Origin: Parageobacillus thermantarcticus
GTDB lineage: Bacteria; Bacillota; Bacilli; Bacillales; Anoxybacillaceae
DNA length: 51,221 nt
Reading direction: 5' to 3'
NCBI RefSeq assembly: GCF_900111865.1
Contig: NZ_FOJS01000010.1
Location: 1-51,221, forward strand
Part shown: piece after piece, positions 1-9,711 of the stretch
How the letters are laid out: the number at the start of each line of letters is the position of its first letter
Position numbering within the stretch: the stretch's first letter is position 1
The notes under the pieces: model-generated
What the model saw: only the letters and a program-made list of their open reading frames with translations
The model's database searches: none
What the model was told of the DNA's origin: nothing
Made by a program: the position numbers and the translations under genes

Positions 1-66
1 AGGTCCGAGGTGGAAGCGTGGCGACACGTGGAGCTGACGGATACTAATCGATCGAGGACTTAACCA
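1..66 (+). rRNA. rrl: 23S ribosomal RNA, 3' end (partial)
   Basis: The window opens inside the 3' terminus of 23S rRNA. The block reading GAGCTGACGGATACTAATCG followed by ATCGAGGACTTAACC is the highly conserved end of bacilli 23S genes. The exact mature 3' end (about 64-67) is inferred from related sequences. The 5S gene follows about 130 nt downstream, so this is the distal end of an rRNA operon. No tRNA gene is visible between 23S and 5S or after 5S. Confidence 0.93.
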
Positions 67-199
67 AGCGGAAAAACGGAAATCGCCTAGCGAAACGGTT
101 TCTTCCGAACGGACGGTTATCTAGTTTTGAGGGAATGAAATTCCCCTTGACAAAAATCATTATTGGAATATAATAAAATATGTCCAATTGAGATGCTTG

Positions 200-316
<117 letters not shown>

Positions 317-320
317 AGGC

Positions 321-356
321 AAAAATTAGAGAGCTGGCAAGTTCTCTAATTTTTTT
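321..356 (+). terminator. rRNA operon terminator
   Basis: AAATTAGAGA (323-332) pairs with TCTCTAATTT (343-352) around a 10-nt loop, and the 3' arm runs into a T tract. It sits directly after 5S and so ends the rrn transcript. Confidence 0.88.
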
Positions 357-649
357 GCCCAGCTTGTAAGGTCATTGAGTTTTTTAATGACGCCATTTAA
401 ATCCTCTCCCCCAAAAACTAGAATTGTTATCATCGTTTCCTAGACCCCCTTTTTGATTTAGTATTAGGAAACGGAAGCTGTGGAATGAGGGTGTCCACAA
501 ACGTTTTGGACACCCTCCTTTTTTTATGTTTGAAGGAGGCGACTTTTTGGAAAGAAAGAGGTGTAATAAATTCCTTATTTTATTTCCAATGAATTTGCCT
601 TATGCTGTCAAACAGCGCTTTTTCAGAAGGTAAGGTGGCGTGTAAAAGA
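357..649. other. gene-free interval with two inverted repeats
   Basis: No convincing ORF lies here. Two palindromes are visible. CGTTTCCTA (434-442) pairs with TAGGAAACG (465-473). GAGGGTGTCC (487-496) pairs with GGACACCCTC (508-517) and is followed by a T tract (519-525), so it could terminate plus-strand transcription. The second palindrome shares its arms with a hairpin at 37284-37324. Confidence 0.6.
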
Positions 650-1087
650 CTATTCTCCTTTTTTTATTTCGATTTTCTTTTTTGTTCCATCAGGGATTAG
701 ACGATGAAGATGAATAAACAATAGGCCGTTATGATATGTCGCTTCAATCCGGTCTTCCTTTATCGCAAAAGGAATCGGGATCGTTTTTTCCCATGTTCCC
801 TGAAAAATTCCTTCTTCTATTAATTCGAACCCTTTAAACTGTAAATTAATATTCGCTTTAATTTCTAACGTTTTATAGTACGCATAAAGCTCGACGTCTT
901 CCATTTTTTCTAATCCTGGCAAACTGACAACGACTAATAACTCGTTGTCTTTTTTGTATATATTGATGCCAGATTGCTTTTTTACTGCCGGCAGGAACGG
1001 TTGAAAACTACTCCAAAAATCTCCTTGAAAAAACTGCTCCAAATGTTTTGCCCAGTCGAAAAACGGGTCAAATGGATTTGATTTCAC
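650..1087 (-). CDS. small heat-shock protein, Hsp20/alpha-crystallin family
   Basis: A 145-aa protein with the layout of small heat-shock proteins: an aromatic-rich N-terminus (FDPFFDWAKHLEQFF), a beta-rich alpha-crystallin domain at about residues 40-130 including the LVVVSLPGL strand, and a short basic tail. Such proteins are ATP-independent chaperones that hold unfolding clients in the cytoplasm. The start is GTG at 1087-1085, preceded by a strong GGAGGAGGGGG Shine-Dalgarno. It stands alone, divergent from the pur operon. No CIRCE or CtsR box was recognised upstream. The domain is clear; the specific paralogue (YocM-like or other) is not resolved. Confidence 0.85.
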   Translation of the reverse strand: MKSNPFDPFFDWAKHLEQFFQGDFWSSFQPFLPAVKKQSGINIYKKDNELLVVVSLPGLEKMEDVELYAYYKTLEIKANINLQFKGFELIEEGIFQGTWEKTIPIPFAIKEDRIEATYHNGLLFIHLHRLIPDGTKKKIEIKKGE

Positions 1088-1156
1088 GACAACCCCCTCC
1101 TCCGTTATTTCATCATATGTTTTCTAGAATGTTTGGTGAGAATGAACGGAAAACAC

Positions 1157-1189
1157 GAACATTTTTTGATATAAAAAAATAAATGTTCG
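1157..1189 (+). promoter_or_regulatory. PurR operator: inverted PurBox pair
   Basis: CGAACATTT (1157-1165) and AAATGTTCG (1181-1189) form a perfect inverted pair separated by 15 nt. This is the arrangement of B. subtilis PurBoxes, which contain a central CGAA. It lies immediately upstream of the -35 element, where PurR binding would repress transcription and PRPP would relieve it. The role is inferred from the known regulon; the palindrome itself is seen directly. Confidence 0.85.
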
Positions 1190-1197
1190 ATTTTATA

Positions 1198-1227
1198 TTG
1201 ACATCTTCTGAAAAAGGTTGGTAAGAT
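1198..1227 (+). promoter_or_regulatory. sigma-A promoter of the pur operon
   Basis: A perfect -35 TTGACA (1198-1203) is followed after 18 nt by TAAGAT (1222-1227). It sits between the PurBox pair and the guanine aptamer, so transcription would start about 20 nt before the riboswitch. Confidence 0.75.
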
Positions 1228-1252
1228 AATAATAACTTCATAAAGCGGATTA

Positions 1253-1323
1253 CCCTCATATAATTTTGGGAATATGGCCCAAAAGTCTCTACCCAATAAC
1301 CGTAAATTATTGGACTATGAGGG
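1253..1323 (+). ncRNA. purine (guanine-type) riboswitch aptamer
   Basis: P1 is CCCTCATA (1253-1260) paired with TATGAGGG (1316-1323). The conserved junction and loop blocks TAATTTTGGGAATATGGCCC, AAGTCTCTACC and AACCGTAAATTATTGGAC are all present. The ligand-specifying base just before TATGAG is C (1315), which predicts guanine or hypoxanthine rather than adenine. This is the class that switches off the purE operon in bacilli. Confidence 0.96.
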
Positions 1324-1368
1324 AAAGGATCGTATTGGCTTTTTTCGTCATATCGTAGCGAGGTACGG

Positions 1369-1420
1369 CCAGAACGATGCTTTCCCTTATAAATACAGGG
1401 AACATTCGTTCTGGTTTTTA
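1369..1420 (+). terminator. riboswitch-controlled intrinsic terminator
   Basis: CCAGAACGA (1369-1377) pairs with TCGTTCTGG (1406-1414). An inner TTCCCT/AGGGAA helix (1382-1387, 1397-1402) and a T tract at 1415-1419 complete the terminator. The 3' strand of P1 (GAGGGAAA, 1319-1326) can instead pair with TTTCCCTT (1381-1388), giving an antiterminator. Guanine binding would therefore favour termination before purE. Confidence 0.85.
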
Positions 1421-1450
1421 TATGAAGAGAAACAAAGAGGTGAATACCGC

Positions 1451-1939
1451 ATGCAGCCGCTCGTTGGAGTGATTATGGGAAGTCAATCGGATTGGGAGAC
1501 GATGAAACATGCTTGCGATATATTGGAAGAATTGCAAATTCCGTTTGAAAAAAAAGTAGTTTCTGCCCATCGTACGCCAGATTACATGTTTGAATACGCG
1601 GAAACGGCGGAAAAAAGAGGCATTAAAGTCATTATTGCCGGTGCTGGGGGAGCGGCGCATTTACCAGGAATGGTTGCCGCTAAAACGACGCTTCCCGTCA
1701 TTGGAGTGCCAGTGCAGTCAAAAGCGTTAAACGGATTAGATTCGCTTTTGTCGATTGTGCAAATGCCAGGCGGTGTGCCAGTGGCGACGGTCGCCATCGG
1801 CAAAGCGGGAGCTACAAACGCGGGACTTTTAGCAGCGGCGATGTTAGGGATTCATTACCCGCAGTATATGGAAGCGCTGAAAAAACGAAGAGAAACGATG
1901 AGAAAAAGCGTAATGGAAAGTAGTGATCATCTTGCATAA
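1451..1939 (+). CDS. purE: N5-carboxyaminoimidazole ribonucleotide mutase PurE
   Basis: A 162-aa class I PurE that converts N5-CAIR to CAIR in purine synthesis. The phosphate-binding GSQSDWETM near the N-terminus and the catalytic SAHRTPD motif (His about residue 40) are present, followed by the [11 protein letters not shown] loop. The start is ATG 1451 ([10 protein letters not shown]) with AGAGG upstream. A longer open frame back to 1274 is only read-through of the riboswitch and terminator. It is the first gene of the 12-gene operon, and its end overlaps purK by 17 nt. It needs PurK to supply its substrate, as in all bacteria with the two-step route. Confidence 0.97.
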   Translation: MQPLVGVIMGSQSDWETMKHACDILEELQIPFEKKVVSAHRTPDYMFEYAETAEKRGIKVIIAGAGGAAHLPGMVAAKTTLPVIGVPVQSKALNGLDSLLSIVQMPGGVPVATVAIGKAGATNAGLLAAAMLGIHYPQYMEALKKRRETMRKSVMESSDHLA

Positions 1940-3074
1940 ACAAATTGTCCCTAGTCAGACGATTGGCATTATTGGTGGCGGGCAGCTTGGGCGGATGATG
2001 GCGATCGCTGCGAAAGAAATGGGATTTCGCGTCGCTGTGCTCGATCCAACTCCAGATTCTCCATGCGGTCAAGTGGCGGATATCGAGATCACTGCGGAAT
2101 ATAACGATTTTGCAGCGATTCGCAAACTCGCTGCGGTGAGTGATGTAATCACGTATGAATTTGAAAATATTGATGCAGATGCTTTAAATTGGCTTGTGGA
2201 ACACGCATACGTGCCGCAAGGAAGCAAGCTGCTTGCCATTACGCAGGACCGCGCGTCGGAGAAAAAGGCGATTACGGACGCCGGGCTTCCTGTTGCACCG
2301 TACGTCGAAGTTCAATCAAAAGAGGATTTGTTTTCCGGAATCGAAACTGTTGGCTTACCATGTGTATTAAAAACGTGCCGCGGCGGTTATGACGGCAAAG
2401 GGCAATTTGTCATCCGCAGCAAAGAAGATAGCGCGCAGGCACTTTCCTTATTAAAAATCGGACCTTGCGTATTAGAGCGTTGGATTTCGTTCGAAAAAGA
2501 GATTTCTGTCATCGTGACACGAAACGGATATGGCGCGATGGCCGTATTTCCTGTTGCGGAAAATATTCATATCGACAATATTTTACACGAAACGATTGTT
2601 CCAGCGCGAATTCCCGAGCATATAGCAACAAAAGCGGTCCGTTATGCGGAAACGCTCGCCGATTATTTTGGACTCGTCGGAACGTTAGCCGTGGAAATGT
2701 TTTTAACAAAAGAAGGGGATATTTATATTAATGAACTTGCCCCTAGACCGCACAACTCAGGTCATTATACCATCAATGCTTGTGCGACGTCTCAATTTGA
2801 GCAGCATGTCCGCGCCGTCTGCAACTGGCCGTTAGGAAGCACGGAGCTGCTAAAACCGGCCGTGATGGTAAACATTTTAGGCGAGCATGTCGAGCCAATC
2901 ATTCAAAATATTGCAAGACTTCGTGATGCCCACCTTCATCTTTACGGAAAAAAAGAGGCAAAACCGAAACGAAAAATGGGGCATGTAACGGTGCTTGCGG
3001 AACATGTCGACGCAGCGCTGAAAACGATCGATTCATGGCAAATTTGGAATGATCGGAGGAAAGAATACGTATGA
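1923..3074 (+). CDS. purK: N5-carboxyaminoimidazole ribonucleotide synthase PurK
   Basis: A 383-aa ATP-grasp enzyme that carboxylates AIR with bicarbonate and ATP to N5-CAIR. The N-terminal [12 protein letters not shown] nucleotide-fold motif, the [16 protein letters not shown]-grasp segment and the [14 protein letters not shown] metal/substrate motif are all visible. The start is probably GTG 1923, inside the purE end; a TTG nine bases further in is an alternative. The stop overlaps the purB start as ATGA. Length matches the family at about 380 aa. Confidence 0.96.
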   Translation: MIILHKQIVPSQTIGIIGGGQLGRMMAIAAKEMGFRVAVLDPTPDSPCGQVADIEITAEYNDFAAIRKLAAVSDVITYEFENIDADALNWLVEHAYVPQGSKLLAITQDRASEKKAITDAGLPVAPYVEVQSKEDLFSGIETVGLPCVLKTCRGGYDGKGQFVIRSKEDSAQALSLLKIGPCVLERWISFEKEISVIVTRNGYGAMAVFPVAENIHIDNILHETIVPARIPEHIATKAVRYAETLADYFGLVGTLAVEMFLTKEGDIYINELAPRPHNSGHYTINACATSQFEQHVRAVCNWPLGSTELLKPAVMVNILGEHVEPIIQNIARLRDAHLHLYGKKEAKPKRKMGHVTVLAEHVDAALKTIDSWQIWNDRRKEYV

Positions 3075-4366
3075 TTGAACGTTACACAAGACCGGAAATG
3101 GGAGCGATTTGGACAGAAGAGAACCGCTTTAAAGCGTGGCTAGAAGTGGAAATTTTAGCTTGCGAGGCGTGGGCGGAGCTTGGCGTCATTCCAAAAGAAG
3201 ACGTCGAACGCATCCGTCAAAACGCTTCGTTTGATATTGCGCGCATTAAAGAAATTGAAGAAGAAACGCGCCATGATGTCGTCGCTTTTACGCGCGCGGT
3301 TTCGGAAACGTTAGGCGAAGAACGAAAATGGGTGCATTACGGTTTAACGTCCACCGATGTGGTGGATACCGCCCTGTCTTATTTATTAAAACAAGCGAAC
3401 GAAATTTTATTAAGAGATTTAGAAAATTTCATTCAAGTATTAAAAGAAAAAGCGTTGGAGCATAAATATACGGTCATGATGGGGCGCACGCACGGCGTTC
3501 ATGCGGAACCGACAACATTCGGCCTTAAGATGGCACTTTGGTACGCGGAAATGCAGCGCAATTTAGAACGGTTTAAACAAGCGGCGGAAACGGTGCGCGT
3601 CGGGAAAATTTCCGGCGCGGTCGGGACATATGCGAATATCGATCCGTTTGTCGAACAATACGTGTGCGAAAAACTCGGGTTAAAACCGGCGCCGATTTCG
3701 ACGCAAACGCTGCAGCGCGACCGCCACGCGTATTATATGGCGACACTGGCGCTCATCGCGACATCGATCGAAAAATTTGCCGTCGAAATTCGCGGGTTGC
3801 AAAAGAGCGAAGTGCGGGAAGTGGAAGAGTTTTTTGCGAAAGGGCAAAAAGGATCATCGGCGATGCCGCACAAGCGCAATCCGATCGGTTCGGAAAATAT
3901 GACGGGAATGGCACGCGTCGTCCGCGGTTATATGCTGACGGCGTACGAAAATGTTCCGCTTTGGCATGAGCGCGATATTTCCCATTCTTCTGCTGAGCGC
4001 ATCATTTTGCCAGACGCGACGATCGCGTTGAACTATATGTTAAACCGCTTTACGAACATCGTGAAAAACTTGAAAGTCTACCCAGAAAACATGAAGAAAA
4101 ACATGGACCGCACATTAGGACTTATTTATTCGCAGCGCGTATTGCTCTCGTTAATCGATGCGGGCATGACGCGGGAAGAAGCATACGATTTAGTGCAGCC
4201 AAAGGCGATGGAAGCGTGGGAAAAACAAGTGCCGTTTCGTTCGCTCATCGAAGCGGATGAACGAATTACAAGCCGCTTAACGAAAGAACAAATCGACGAT
4301 TGTTTTGATTACCGCTATCACTTAAAACATGTCGACACGATTTTCAAACGGCTTGGATTGTCATAA
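3071..4366 (+). CDS. purB: adenylosuccinate lyase PurB
   Basis: A 431-aa member of the fumarase/aspartase superfamily. It cleaves SAICAR to AICAR plus fumarate and adenylosuccinate to AMP plus fumarate. The superfamily signature loop [10 protein letters not shown] is near residue 260, TSTDVVDTA is in the first third and the catalytic-histidine segment [14 protein letters not shown] is present. The start ATG overlaps the purK stop by 4 nt. A 71-nt gap with a perfect stem-loop separates it from purC, the first real gap in the operon. Confidence 0.97.
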   Translation: MIERYTRPEMGAIWTEENRFKAWLEVEILACEAWAELGVIPKEDVERIRQNASFDIARIKEIEEETRHDVVAFTRAVSETLGEERKWVHYGLTSTDVVDTALSYLLKQANEILLRDLENFIQVLKEKALEHKYTVMMGRTHGVHAEPTTFGLKMALWYAEMQRNLERFKQAAETVRVGKISGAVGTYANIDPFVEQYVCEKLGLKPAPISTQTLQRDRHAYYMATLALIATSIEKFAVEIRGLQKSEVREVEEFFAKGQKGSSAMPHKRNPIGSENMTGMARVVRGYMLTAYENVPLWHERDISHSSAERIILPDATIALNYMLNRFTNIVKNLKVYPENMKKNMDRTLGLIYSQRVLLSLIDAGMTREEAYDLVQPKAMEAWEKQVPFRSLIEADERITSRLTKEQIDDCFDYRYHLKHVDTIFKRLGLS

Positions 4367-4370
4367 TGGT

Positions 4371-4396
4371 GCATCGGCAAAATCCTTTGCCGATGC
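4371..4396 (+). other. perfect mRNA stem-loop between purB and purC
   Basis: GCATCGGCAAA (4371-4381) and TTTGCCGATGC (4386-4396) form an 11-bp perfect helix around the 4-nt loop ATCC. No T tract follows, so it is unlikely to be a simple terminator. It may be an mRNA stabiliser or a processing site separating purEKB from purC onward; that role is inference. Confidence 0.7.
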
Positions 4397-4440
4397 GTAA
4401 TAGAAAAATTGCCAATATTCTGGATTAGGAGGCCTTTTTG

Positions 4441-5169
4441 ATGGTCAAAAAGCTGGCTTTGCTATATGAAGGAAAAGCGAAAAAAGTATATACGACGGAT
4501 GATGCGAACATATTATGGATCGAATATAAAGACAGCGCGACAGCGTTTAACGGCGAGAAAAAAGCGACGATTGCCGGGAAAGGGCGCCTTAATAATGAGA
4601 TTACCAGTTTATTATTTTCAAAGCTTCACGAAGCAGGAATCCCAAATCATTTTATCCAAAAATTATCCGATACGGAGCAGCTTGTCAAAAAAGTAACGAT
4701 TATTCCTCTAGAAGTAGTTGTCCGCAATGTTGTCGCCGGGAGTTTGGCAAAACGGCTTGGCATCCCGGAAGGAACCCGCTTGGAAAAGCCGCTCGTTGAG
4801 TTTTATTACAAAAACGATGACCTCGGTGACCCTCTCTTATTGGAAGACCACATCGCGATTTTAAAGCTGGCTACCTCAGAACAAATTGCTGTTTTGAAGG
4901 AACTAGCTTTAAAAGCCGATGACGTATTGACGAAGCATTTCGCAGAACGGCGCGTGAAATTAATTGATTTTAAATTAGAATTTGGCATCGATTCGGAAGG
5001 CGCAATTTTACTTGCCGATGAAATTTCCCCGGATACTTGCCGGCTGTGGGATATGGAAACGGACGAAAAGCTTGATAAAGACGTATTCCGCCGCGATCTA
5101 GGGAATTTGACGGACGCCTATGAAACGATTTTGCGACGATTAGGGGGAGAAACGAAATGTATAAAGTAA
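4441..5169 (+). CDS. purC: SAICAR synthase PurC
   Basis: A 242-aa phosphoribosylaminoimidazole-succinocarboxamide synthase that joins CAIR and aspartate using ATP. The N-terminal LLYEGKAKKVY glycine-rich motif, EVVVRNVVAGSLAKR and the diagnostic DEISPDTCRLWD are present. The start is ATG 4441, 8 nt after AGGAGG (4427-4432); an in-frame TTG just before it is less likely. It overlaps purS by 13 nt, which implies coupled translation. Confidence 0.97.
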   Translation: MVKKLALLYEGKAKKVYTTDDANILWIEYKDSATAFNGEKKATIAGKGRLNNEITSLLFSKLHEAGIPNHFIQKLSDTEQLVKKVTIIPLEVVVRNVVAGSLAKRLGIPEGTRLEKPLVEFYYKNDDLGDPLLLEDHIAILKLATSEQIAVLKELALKADDVLTKHFAERRVKLIDFKLEFGIDSEGAILLADEISPDTCRLWDMETDEKLDKDVFRRDLGNLTDAYETILRRLGGETKCIK

Positions 5170-5411
5170 AAGTGTACGTTACGTTACGAGAAAGTGTGCT
5201 AGACCCGCAAGGAACGGCGGTGAAAGGGGCGCTTCATAGCTTGTCTTACAGCGAAGTGCAAGATGTGCGAATCGGAAAGTTTATGGAACTTATCGTCGAA
5301 AAAAGCGAGCGTGATATCAACGAACTTGTCCGCGAAATGTGCGAAAAGCTGCTAGCCAATACGGTGATTGAAGACTACCGCTACGAAATTGAGGAGGTAG
5401 TCGTACAATGA
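5157..5411 (+). CDS. purS: FGAM synthase subunit PurS
   Basis: An 84-aa PurS, the small bridging subunit of the three-part FGAM synthase PurLQS found in Bacillota. It begins [18 protein letters not shown], and the segment [20 protein letters not shown] is typical. It helps channel ammonia from PurQ to PurL. It lies between purC (13-nt overlap) and purQ (4-nt overlap), with a GGGGGAG ribosome site inside purC. Confidence 0.96.
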   Translation: MYKVKVYVTLRESVLDPQGTAVKGALHSLSYSEVQDVRIGKFMELIVEKSERDINELVREMCEKLLANTVIEDYRYEIEEVVVQ

Positions 5412-6094
5412 AATTTGCCGTCATTGTGTTTCCGGGTTCCAACTGTGATGTCGATATGTATCATGCGATTGCTGATGAATTGGGTGAAGAGGCCGAATAC
5501 GTATGGCATGACGCGGAAAACCTTGACCGTTTTGACGCGATTTTGCTGCCGGGAGGGTTTTCGTACGGCGATTACCTACGCTCTGGAGCGATCGCCCGCT
5601 TTTCCAACGTGATGAAGGCGGTTCAAAAAGCGGCGGAGGAAGGAAAACCGATATTAGGCGTATGCAACGGGTTTCAAATTTTGCTCGAAGCAGGGCTGCT
5701 TCCGGGAGCGATGCGCCGCAATAACAGTTTGAAATTTATTTGCCGTCCGGTTTCGCTGAGAGTCGAAAATAATGAAACAATGTTTACGTCCGCTTACAAA
5801 CAAGGGGAAGTGATTACGATTCCAATCGCCCACGGCGAAGGCAACTATTACTGTGATGAACAAACATTAAAGCGGCTGATCGAAAATCGGCAAATCGTCT
5901 TTCGCTATCATGGAGAAAATCCAAATGGAAGTTTGGAAGATATCGCTGGAATTATGAATGAAAAAGGAAATGTGCTTGGTATGATGCCGCATCCGGAGCG
6001 CGCCGTTGATCCGCTTCTTGGCAGCGCGGACGGATTAAGATTGTTTCAATCGATCGTGAAATATTGGAGGGAAACACATGTCGTTACTGCTTGA
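5408..6094 (+). CDS. purQ: FGAM synthase glutaminase subunit PurQ
   Basis: A 228-aa class I glutamine amidotransferase that releases ammonia from glutamine for PurL. The oxyanion motif [13 protein letters not shown], the nucleophile elbow GVCNGFQ (Cys about residue 86) and the C-terminal HPERAVD catalytic His/Glu pair are visible. GGAGG lies 9-10 nt before ATG 5408. It overlaps purS by 4 nt and purL by 17 nt, in line with stoichiometric production of the complex. Confidence 0.97.
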   Translation: MKFAVIVFPGSNCDVDMYHAIADELGEEAEYVWHDAENLDRFDAILLPGGFSYGDYLRSGAIARFSNVMKAVQKAAEEGKPILGVCNGFQILLEAGLLPGAMRRNNSLKFICRPVSLRVENNETMFTSAYKQGEVITIPIAHGEGNYYCDEQTLKRLIENRQIVFRYHGENPNGSLEDIAGIMNEKGNVLGMMPHPERAVDPLLGSADGLRLFQSIVKYWRETHVVTA

Positions 6095-8309
6095 GCCAAG
6101 CCCAACAACGATTAAAGAAGAAAAATTGTATCGGGAAATGGGATTAACGGACGAAGAATTCGCAATGATCGAAAAAATTCTTGGCCGTCTGCCAAACTAT
6201 ACGGAAACGGGAATTTTTTCAGTCATGTGGTCGGAGCATTGCAGCTACAAAAATTCTAAACCGGTATTAAAAAAGTTTCCGACTGAAGGGAAACATGTGC
6301 TTCAAGGTCCGGGGGAAGGAGCGGGCATCATTGATATCGGTGATGGTTTGGCGGTAGCGTTTAAAATCGAAAGCCATAACCATCCGTCCGCGATTGAGCC
6401 GTATCAAGGCGCTGCGACCGGCGTCGGCGGAATCATCCGCGATGTGTTTTCGATGGGCGCGCGCCCGATCGCTTTATTAAACTCGCTGCGGTTTGGGGAA
6501 TTAACTTCTCCGCGCGTCAAATATTTATTTGAGCATGTCGTTGCAGGGATCGCCGGATATGGCAATTGCGTCGGCATTCCAACCGTCGGCGGCGAAGTGC
6601 AGTTTGATCCTGCATATGAAGGGAATCCGCTTGTCAATGCGATGTGCGTCGGCATTATCCGCCATGAAGATATCCAGCGCGGCATCGCATCCGGTGTAGG
6701 CAATACGGTGATGTACGTTGGGGCGAAAACGGGAAGAGACGGCATTCACGGCGCGACATTCGCTTCAGAGGAGTTGACAGAACAATCGGAAGAAAAACGG
6801 CCTGCCGTTCAAGTCGGCGACCCGTTTATGGAAAAATTGTTGCTTGAAGCGTGCTTGGAAGTAGTAAAATCCGATGCGCTTGTCGGCATGCAAGACATGG
6901 GGGCGGCTGGCTTGACGAGCTCCTCGGCGGAAATGGCGAGCAAAGGCGGTTTTGGCATTGAGATGAACTTAGATCTTGTTCCACAGCGTGAAACAGGCAT
7001 GACGCCGTATGAGATGATGCTCTCGGAGTCGCAGGAACGGATGTTGCTTGTCGTCAAACAAGGACGCGAGCAAGAAATTTATGATTTGTTTGCGAAATAC
7101 GGGCTTGAAGCGAAAGCGATCGGCAAAGTGACCGATGACAAAATGCTCCGCCTTTATTTCCGCGGGGAAGTCGTCGCCGAAATCCCGGTTGATGCCTTAG
7201 CCAAAGATGCGCCAGTATACTTTAAACCATCGAAAGAGCCGGCGTATTACCGCGAGTTTCAAGCGATGGAACCATATATTCCGGACGTCGCCAATTACGA
7301 AGAAACGCTGCTTGCGTTATTAGCCCAGCCGACGATTGCGAGCAAAGAATGGGTGTATCAACAATACGATTACATGGTGCGGACAAATACCGTTGTCGCG
7401 CCGGGGTCGGACGCTGCGGTCGTGCGCATCCGCGGCACGAACAAAGCGCTGGCGATGACGACCGATTGCAACTCGCGCTACATTTATTTAGATCCGGAGA
7501 CAGGTGGCAAAATTGCCGTGGCGGAAGCGGCGCGGAACGTCATCTGTTCAGGTGCGAAACCGTTGGCGATTACAGACTGCTTAAATTTTGGCAATCCAGA
7601 AAAACCGGAGATTTTTTGGCAGCTCGAAAAAGCGGTGGACGGAATGAGCGAAGCTTGCCGTGCGTTAGGAACACCGGTGATCAGCGGAAATGTTTCTTTA
7701 TATAACGAAACAAACGGAGAAGCCATTTATCCGACACCTGTCGTCGGCATGGTTGGACTCGTGGAGGATATTCAACATATTACGACACAAGCGTTTCAAC
7801 AAGCGGGCGATCTTATTTATGTCATTGGAGAGGCGAAGCAGGAGTTTGGCGGAAGCGAACTGCAAAAATTATTGGAAGGCCGCATTTTCGGAAAAGCGCC
7901 GGCGATTAATCTGGAAATAGAAGCGAAGCGGCAGCGCGAATTGCTGGCGGCGATTCAAGCAGGTGTCGTCGCATCGGCACACGATATCGCCGAGGGCGGC
8001 TTCGCGGTCGCGCTGGCGGAATGCGTTATGAGCGCGGACGGTCTCGGTGCGAAAGTAACGGTGGACGGGGATATGACGGCGCAATTGTTTAGTGAAACGC
8101 AATCCCGCTTTATCGTTTCCGTAAGAAAAGAGGATCGCGAAACATTTGAGCAATTGGTGGCGGACGCAAAACTCATCGGCGAAGTAACAAACGACGGCAC
8201 GCTTCTTGTCGAGCGGGCGGGCGGAGAAGCCGTCATCCGGCTTTCCGTCGCGCAAATGAGAAATGTCTGGAAAGGAGCTATCCCATGCTTGCTGAAATCA
8301 AAGGATTGA
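6078..8309 (+). CDS. purL: FGAM synthase large subunit PurL (small-type)
   Basis: A 743-aa PurL of the short Bacillus type, which needs separate PurS and PurQ. It converts FGAR to FGAM with ATP and ammonia. Visible motifs are [10 protein letters not shown] near residue 52, [20 protein letters not shown] and the second-half [19 protein letters not shown] region of the duplicated AIRS-like fold. The ribosome site is TGGAGGG. It overlaps purQ by 17 nt and purF by 25 nt. Confidence 0.97.
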   Translation: MSLLLEPSPTTIKEEKLYREMGLTDEEFAMIEKILGRLPNYTETGIFSVMWSEHCSYKNSKPVLKKFPTEGKHVLQGPGEGAGIIDIGDGLAVAFKIESHNHPSAIEPYQGAATGVGGIIRDVFSMGARPIALLNSLRFGELTSPRVKYLFEHVVAGIAGYGNCVGIPTVGGEVQFDPAYEGNPLVNAMCVGIIRHEDIQRGIASGVGNTVMYVGAKTGRDGIHGATFASEELTEQSEEKRPAVQVGDPFMEKLLLEACLEVVKSDALVGMQDMGAAGLTSSSAEMASKGGFGIEMNLDLVPQRETGMTPYEMMLSESQERMLLVVKQGREQEIYDLFAKYGLEAKAIGKVTDDKMLRLYFRGEVVAEIPVDALAKDAPVYFKPSKEPAYYREFQAMEPYIPDVANYEETLLALLAQPTIASKEWVYQQYDYMVRTNTVVAPGSDAAVVRIRGTNKALAMTTDCNSRYIYLDPETGGKIAVAEAARNVICSGAKPLAITDCLNFGNPEKPEIFWQLEKAVDGMSEACRALGTPVISGNVSLYNETNGEAIYPTPVVGMVGLVEDIQHITTQAFQQAGDLIYVIGEAKQEFGGSELQKLLEGRIFGKAPAINLEIEAKRQRELLAAIQAGVVASAHDIAEGGFAVALAECVMSADGLGAKVTVDGDMTAQLFSETQSRFIVSVRKEDRETFEQLVADAKLIGEVTNDGTLLVERAGGEAVIRLSVAQMRNVWKGAIPCLLKSKD

Positions 8310-9697
8310 ACGAAGAGTGTGGAATTTTTGGGATTTGGGGGCATGAGGAAGCAGCGCAAATCACGTATTACGGCTTGCACAGCCTTCAGCATCGCGGCCA
8401 AGAGGGCGCGGGAATTGTCGTCGCCCATCAGGGAATGCTGCAAGGGCATAAAGGATTGGGGCTTGTCACCGAAGTGTTCAGCAACGGCGAGCTTCAGTCG
8501 TTGAAAGGAGCGGCCGCCATTGGCCATGTTCGTTATTCGACGGCGGGAGGGGGCGGCTACGAAAACGTCCAGCCGCTTCTGTTTCGCTCACAAACGGGGA
8601 GCATTGCGCTTGCGCATAACGGAAATCTTGTCAATGCGCTGGACTTAAAGATGCAGCTGGAGGAACAAGGAAGCATTTTTCAGACGACATCCGATACGGA
8701 AGTATTCGCCCATCTTATTCGCCGCAGCCATGCACCGACGTTGAAAGAGCAAATTAAAGAGGCGCTTACGTATGTCGAAGGAGCGTTCGCTTTCCTGTTA
8801 TTGACAGAAACGGAGCTGTACGTTGCGCTCGATCCGCATGGATTCCGCCCGCTTTCCATCGGGCGGCTTGGCAGCGCTTATGTCGTCGCCTCCGAAACGT
8901 GCGCGTTTGATGTTGTCGGCGCGGCGTACGAGAGGGAAGTGGAACCGGGAGAACTTATCATCATTAGCGCGGAAGGAATGCATTCTGAACGATTTGCACC
9001 GGCGCAAGCCCGCTCAATTTGCAGCATGGAATATATTTATTTTGCCCGCCCTGACAGCAATGTCGACGGCATCAACATTCATACGGCGCGAAAAAATTTA
9101 GGGAAACGCTTGGCGCTGGAGGCTCCCGTGGAAGCGGACATCGTCACCGGCGTGCCCGATTCCAGCATTTCCGTCGCGATTGGCTATGCGGAGGCAACGG
9201 GAATTCCATATGAGCTTGGTCTCATTAAAAACCGGTATGTCGGACGTACGTTTATTCAGCCGTCCCAGTCGCTTCGCGAACAAGGAGTAAAAATGAAACT
9301 GTCCCCGGTCCGCGGCGTTGTCGCGGGGAAACGCGTCGTCATGGTCGATGATTCGATCGTGCGCGGCACGACAAGCAAACGAATTGTTGCGATGCTCCGC
9401 GAGGCGGGGGCGACGGAAGTGCACGTCCGCATCAGCTCTCCGCCGATTACGCACCCTTGTTTTTACGGAATTGATACATCGACGAGAGAAGAATTGATTG
9501 CGTCTAAGCATACGGTAGAGGAAATCCGCCAGATTATCGGAGCAGATTCTTTGGCGTTTTTAAGTCAAGAAGGATTATTGGAAGCGATCGGACGCTCTCC
9601 TCATCTGCCATTGCGCGGACAATGCATGGCATGTTTCACCGGAAATTATCCGACAAATATTGGCAAAGCACGGTCGTCGTTAATGTCAACAAAGTAA
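8285..9697 (+). CDS. purF: amidophosphoribosyltransferase PurF (4Fe-4S type)
   Basis: A 470-aa enzyme for the first committed step, PRPP plus glutamine to phosphoribosylamine. An 11-residue propeptide ([11 protein letters not shown]) precedes Cys12, the N-terminal nucleophile exposed by self-cleavage. Cysteines at about 246, 392, 447 and 450 (SICSME, HPCFYG, QCMACF) match the 4Fe-4S ligands of the B. subtilis enzyme. The PRPP-binding loop [14 protein letters not shown] is present. The start is ATG 8285 after AAAGGAG, inside the purL end. Confidence 0.97.
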   Translation: MLAEIKGLNEECGIFGIWGHEEAAQITYYGLHSLQHRGQEGAGIVVAHQGMLQGHKGLGLVTEVFSNGELQSLKGAAAIGHVRYSTAGGGGYENVQPLLFRSQTGSIALAHNGNLVNALDLKMQLEEQGSIFQTTSDTEVFAHLIRRSHAPTLKEQIKEALTYVEGAFAFLLLTETELYVALDPHGFRPLSIGRLGSAYVVASETCAFDVVGAAYEREVEPGELIIISAEGMHSERFAPAQARSICSMEYIYFARPDSNVDGINIHTARKNLGKRLALEAPVEADIVTGVPDSSISVAIGYAEATGIPYELGLIKNRYVGRTFIQPSQSLREQGVKMKLSPVRGVVAGKRVVMVDDSIVRGTTSKRIVAMLREAGATEVHVRISSPPITHPCFYGIDTSTREELIASKHTVEEIRQIIGADSLAFLSQEGLLEAIGRSPHLPLRGQCMACFTGNYPTNIGKARSSLMSTK

Positions 9698-9711
9698 AAG
9701 GAGGACTCGAC

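Noticed and set aside
317-360. tRNA genes after 5S rRNA
   Set aside because: No cloverleaf or GTTCRANNC box is seen; only a terminator follows.
1274-1450. N-terminal extension of purE
   Set aside because: It lies in the riboswitch aptamer and terminator; ATG 1451 has a ribosome site and gives the normal protein length.
7869-8527. Long ORFs on the minus strand opposite purL/purF (128 and 190 aa)
   Set aside because: They are antisense shadows of strongly identified pur genes, with low-complexity Arg/Ser composition.
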